Shown: one piece after another, positions 14,565 to 16,650 of the stretch
Numbering within the stretch: the first letter of the stretch is position 1
Layout of the letters: every line of letters starts with the position of its first letter
NCBI GenBank assembly: GCA_036554605.1
Contig: DATBMY010000373.1
Span: 1-16,650 of the forward strand
Direction of reading: 5' to 3'
Origin: DATBMY01 sp036554605
GTDB taxonomy: Bacteria > Acidobacteriota > Blastocatellia > UBA7656
Length of the DNA stretch: 16,650 bases
Made by a program: the position numbers and the translations under genes
The notes under the pieces: generated by a model
Databases searched by the model: none
What the model was told of the DNA's origin: nothing
The model's input: the letters and a program-made list of their open reading frames with translations, nothing else

Positions 14565-16650
14565 ATGAGCCGTTACATAGCGTTTCTTGCCATAGCCTTA
14601 AGTGTAGTTGTGGCCGCGCGCGTTGCGTTGCCGAGCGGGCCACCGACGACTTATAAACCTGCCTTCCTGGGCGACAGGGTGCTGGTCCGCGCTGACGGGC
14701 GCGGCTTCCCCTGGATTACGCTCGGCGACGGGCGCAACCTGCCCGCGGCATATACCGGCGGGTCGCGGGCGGCTGACCAGTTGTCATCGGGAACTGCAAC
14801 GCCCCTTTCGCTTGCGACGGCCGACTTTGACGAAGACGGCGTCGCGGACCTTGCCTGCGGGTACGCCGGGGCGAAGGGCGGCGTGGTGAGCCTGCACAGG
14901 GGCGACGCGTTCTCGGTATATCCGAACAGCCCCGAGGCTGTCGCGACCGCCCCGGTATTACCCGGTAGCCTGCGCTCACCTTTCCTGCTGGCGGCTACGG
15001 CGTTCGAGACTCCGAGCGCTCCTTCTTTTCTCGCGGCGGGCGACTTCAACCGGGACGGCCACTTCGATCTGGCCTCGGCGCAACCGGGCGGCAACAAAAT
15101 ATATCTTTACTACGGCGATGGCGGCGGCACTTTTGATCCTCCCGACCAGATCGCGCTACCGGGGAAGATCACGGCGTTTGCCTCGGCGGATGTAAATCGA
15201 ATTGATGGGATCGACGATCTGGTAGTAGGAGTGAGCGATTCAAAAGGCGCGCGCTTGCTCGTTTATGAGAGCCAGGGCCTCGCCCTGTCGGGCCAGCCCG
15301 AGAGCTTACAGCTTCCATCTGAAGCTCGCTCGATTGCTATCGCGCAGATGGGCGATGATTACTTGATCGACATCGTCGTCGCTTCGGATCGCGATCTGTT
15401 AATAATCAACGGCGTAGAGAATAGATCTCGCGCGAATGGAGCGAGCGCGACGCCGCGCTTGAGCATAAACCAGCGGGTCAGTTTGCCGGCGCAGGTCCTG
15501 ACCGTGACTACGGGCGATTATACCGGGGGGCATCATTTAGAGATCGCATCGCTGACCTCGGATGGCGCGCTTCATATTTATGGGCGAGAAGGGCGCGGGC
15601 CGCTCGAATTCACCCCGGTTCAACATCTGAAGCTTTCGCCATTCGATCCTGTAAAATCTACGGCGAGCGCGCCGCTGCTCGTTACAGCGCGACTCTCCTG
15701 CTCGCCGCACTCGGACCTTTTAGTCATCGACCCGGCCAATAGACTGATCCACGTCTTTATCAACGAGAGCGCCAGAGCCGTCGCCGGCCTCTCGTCACAA
15801 ACATTGATTCAAGGCGCGACGCTCGACGTCGAAGGCACGCCTCGCGGTCTTTTGCCCATGCGGCTGAACCCGGATTCGCTTTCGGACCTCGTCGTTATTA
15901 CGGATGCCATAAGCGCGCCGGTCATTGCGATGACTACGAACGCCGCGACCTTTAGCGTGACGACGACCGAGGACAACGGCGATAACGTGAGCCCCACGCC
16001 GGGGTCGCTTCGCAAAGCCATCCTCGATGCAAACGCAAGCCCCGGCGCGGACATTATTGATTTCAGCATCCCGGGTTTCGGGACAAAGACCATCACGCCG
16101 CCCGTAGCGCTGCCTGCAATCACGAGCGCCGTGACGCTCGACGCGACGACACAGAGCCCCGGCTCCAGCGTTCCCGCCGTCGAGATAAACGGGATAAGCG
16201 CGGGCGAGGGCACCAAGGGCATTCGCTCTATAGTCGGCAGCAATACCGTGCGGGGGCTTGCGATTTACAGCTTTGGCGGCAACGGTATAGAGCTGGCGGG
16301 CAGCGGCAATAATATCGAAGGAAACTTCATCGGTCTCAACGCGGCGAGCGCGCCAAATCTCGGCAACGGCGAAACGGGCGTCGTAATAAGCGCGGGCATG
16401 AATAATACGGTCGGCGGCACAACGGCAGCGGCGCGCAACTGTATCTCATCAAATATCGCGCACGGCATACTCGTGCTTGGCCCCGCTTCGGGCAACAACA
16501 TTCGCGGCAACTTTATAGGGACTGACGCGGCGGGCGCGCTTGCTTTCGGCAACATAAGCGACGGAATATCGATGGTCAGCGGATCGAACAATGTCAACAA
16601 CAACATAATTGGAGGCGCGACGGCCGGCGCGGGCAATCTCGTCTCCGGCA
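14565..16650 (+). CDS. Exported FG-GAP/CSLREA/beta-helix surface protein, 3' end outside window
   Basis: I read 695 codons from the ATG at 14565 without a stop to the right edge, so the gene is partial. Residues 1-18 form a signal peptide (MSRYIAFLAIALSVVVAA). The N-terminal half carries FG-GAP/VCBS-like beta-propeller repeats with calcium-loop signatures: ATADFDEDGVADLACGYAG (about 85-103) and AAGDFNRDGHFDLASAQPGG (about 157-176), then weaker copies with SADVNRIDGIDDLVVG and LNPDSLSDLVVIT. At 463-500 a CSLREA-like linker appears (FSVTTTEDNGD, GSLRKAILDANASPGADIID). From about 545 a right-handed parallel beta-helix begins with regular NNIEGNFIG-type repeats. Such proteins are cell-surface or secreted and may bind polysaccharide; ligand and export route are unknown. 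No Shine-Dalgarno is visible before the ATG. It is divergent from the VWA gene. Confidence 0.88.
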   Translation, partial: MSRYIAFLAIALSVVVAARVALPSGPPTTYKPAFLGDRVLVRADGRGFPWITLGDGRNLPAAYTGGSRAADQLSSGTATPLSLATADFDEDGVADLACGYAGAKGGVVSLHRGDAFSVYPNSPEAVATAPVLPGSLRSPFLLAATAFETPSAPSFLAAGDFNRDGHFDLASAQPGGNKIYLYYGDGGGTFDPPDQIALPGKITAFASADVNRIDGIDDLVVGVSDSKGARLLVYESQGLALSGQPESLQLPSEARSIAIAQMGDDYLIDIVVASDRDLLIINGVENRSRANGASATPRLSINQRVSLPAQVLTVTTGDYTGGHHLEIASLTSDGALHIYGREGRGPLEFTPVQHLKLSPFDPVKSTASAPLLVTARLSCSPHSDLLVIDPANRLIHVFINESARAVAGLSSQTLIQGATLDVEGTPRGLLPMRLNPDSLSDLVVITDAISAPVIAMTTNAATFSVTTTEDNGDNVSPTPGSLRKAILDANASPGADIIDFSIPGFGTKTITPPVALPAITSAVTLDATTQSPGSSVPAVEINGISAGEGTKGIRSIVGSNTVRGLAIYSFGGNGIELAGSGNNIEGNFIGLNAASAPNLGNGETGVVISAGMNNTVGGTTAAARNCISSNIAHGILVLGPASGNNIRGNFIGTDAAGALAFGNISDGISMVSGSNNVNNNIIGGATAGAGNLVSG
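16308..16650 (+). repeat. Coding repeat of the beta-helix, 186-base period
   Basis: The unit starting NNIEGNFIGLNAASA at 16308 recurs as NNIRGNFIGTDAAGA at 16494, exactly 186 bases (62 codons) later. Within each unit a second half follows: MNNTVGGTTAAARNCIS near 16398 and SNNVNNNIIGGATAGAGN near 16584. The array is cut by the window end, so the copy number is unknown. Confidence 0.7.

Overview
The window looks like a chromosome segment from an Acidobacteriota member, most likely class Blastocatellia (Pyrinomonas/Blastocatella-like). This is inferred from family content: an Oar-type TonB-dependent receptor barrel, a VWFA domain of the 'Acidobacterial VWFA-related' type, a CsgG-like lipoprotein-fold protein, a signal-peptide-bearing TonB C-terminal-domain protein, and an FG-GAP plus CSLREA/beta-helix surface protein. 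No rRNA, tRNA, CRISPR array, transposase or integrase was found by eye.

Layout. (1) 1-1962, minus strand, lower GC than the rest: a CsgG/LpoB-like envelope protein (126-839) downstream of a cysteine-containing, probably exported protein of unknown family (937-1962) whose 5' end appears to be missing. (2) About 1986-2020: a head-to-head junction where that gene meets the 5'-truncated remnant of a TonB-dependent receptor (2076-3968, plus strand); both reading frames keep coding character up to the junction. (3) 4128-5693: a single-pass membrane protein of unknown function convergent with an exported TonB C-terminal-domain protein. (4) 5860-9244, plus strand, GC-rich: moeA and moaC (molybdenum cofactor), a CheR-type methyltransferase with a changed motif, and an M50B-type membrane metalloprotease homologue, closely spaced and probably at least partly co-transcribed. 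(5) 9380-12646, plus strand: an exported protein with a peptidoglycan-peptidase-like C-terminus, a 69-residue basic protein, a HisE protein carrying a decayed HisI domain, and trpE. A good sigma70-like promoter (9269-9298) precedes this block. (6) 12656-14332, minus strand: an exported VWA protein convergent with trpE. (7) 14565 to the right edge, plus strand: a long open reading frame cut off by the window end, encoding an exported FG-GAP/CSLREA/beta-helix surface protein of at least 695 residues.

How the genes fit together. MoeA and MoaC act in molybdenum cofactor synthesis (MoaC early, with MoaA; MoeA at molybdate insertion). HisE and TrpE act in histidine and tryptophan synthesis; trpG is not adjacent, and the HisI half of the histidine protein lacks all its metal-ligand cysteines, so the cyclohydrolase step must be supplied elsewhere if the pathway works. 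The remaining genes are mostly envelope or surface proteins. I do not see a complete previously undescribed system. The strongest unusual signals are the decayed HisI domain fused to an intact HisE, the head-to-head truncation junction, and two enzyme homologues (CheR-like, M15-like) that lack a canonical active-site residue.
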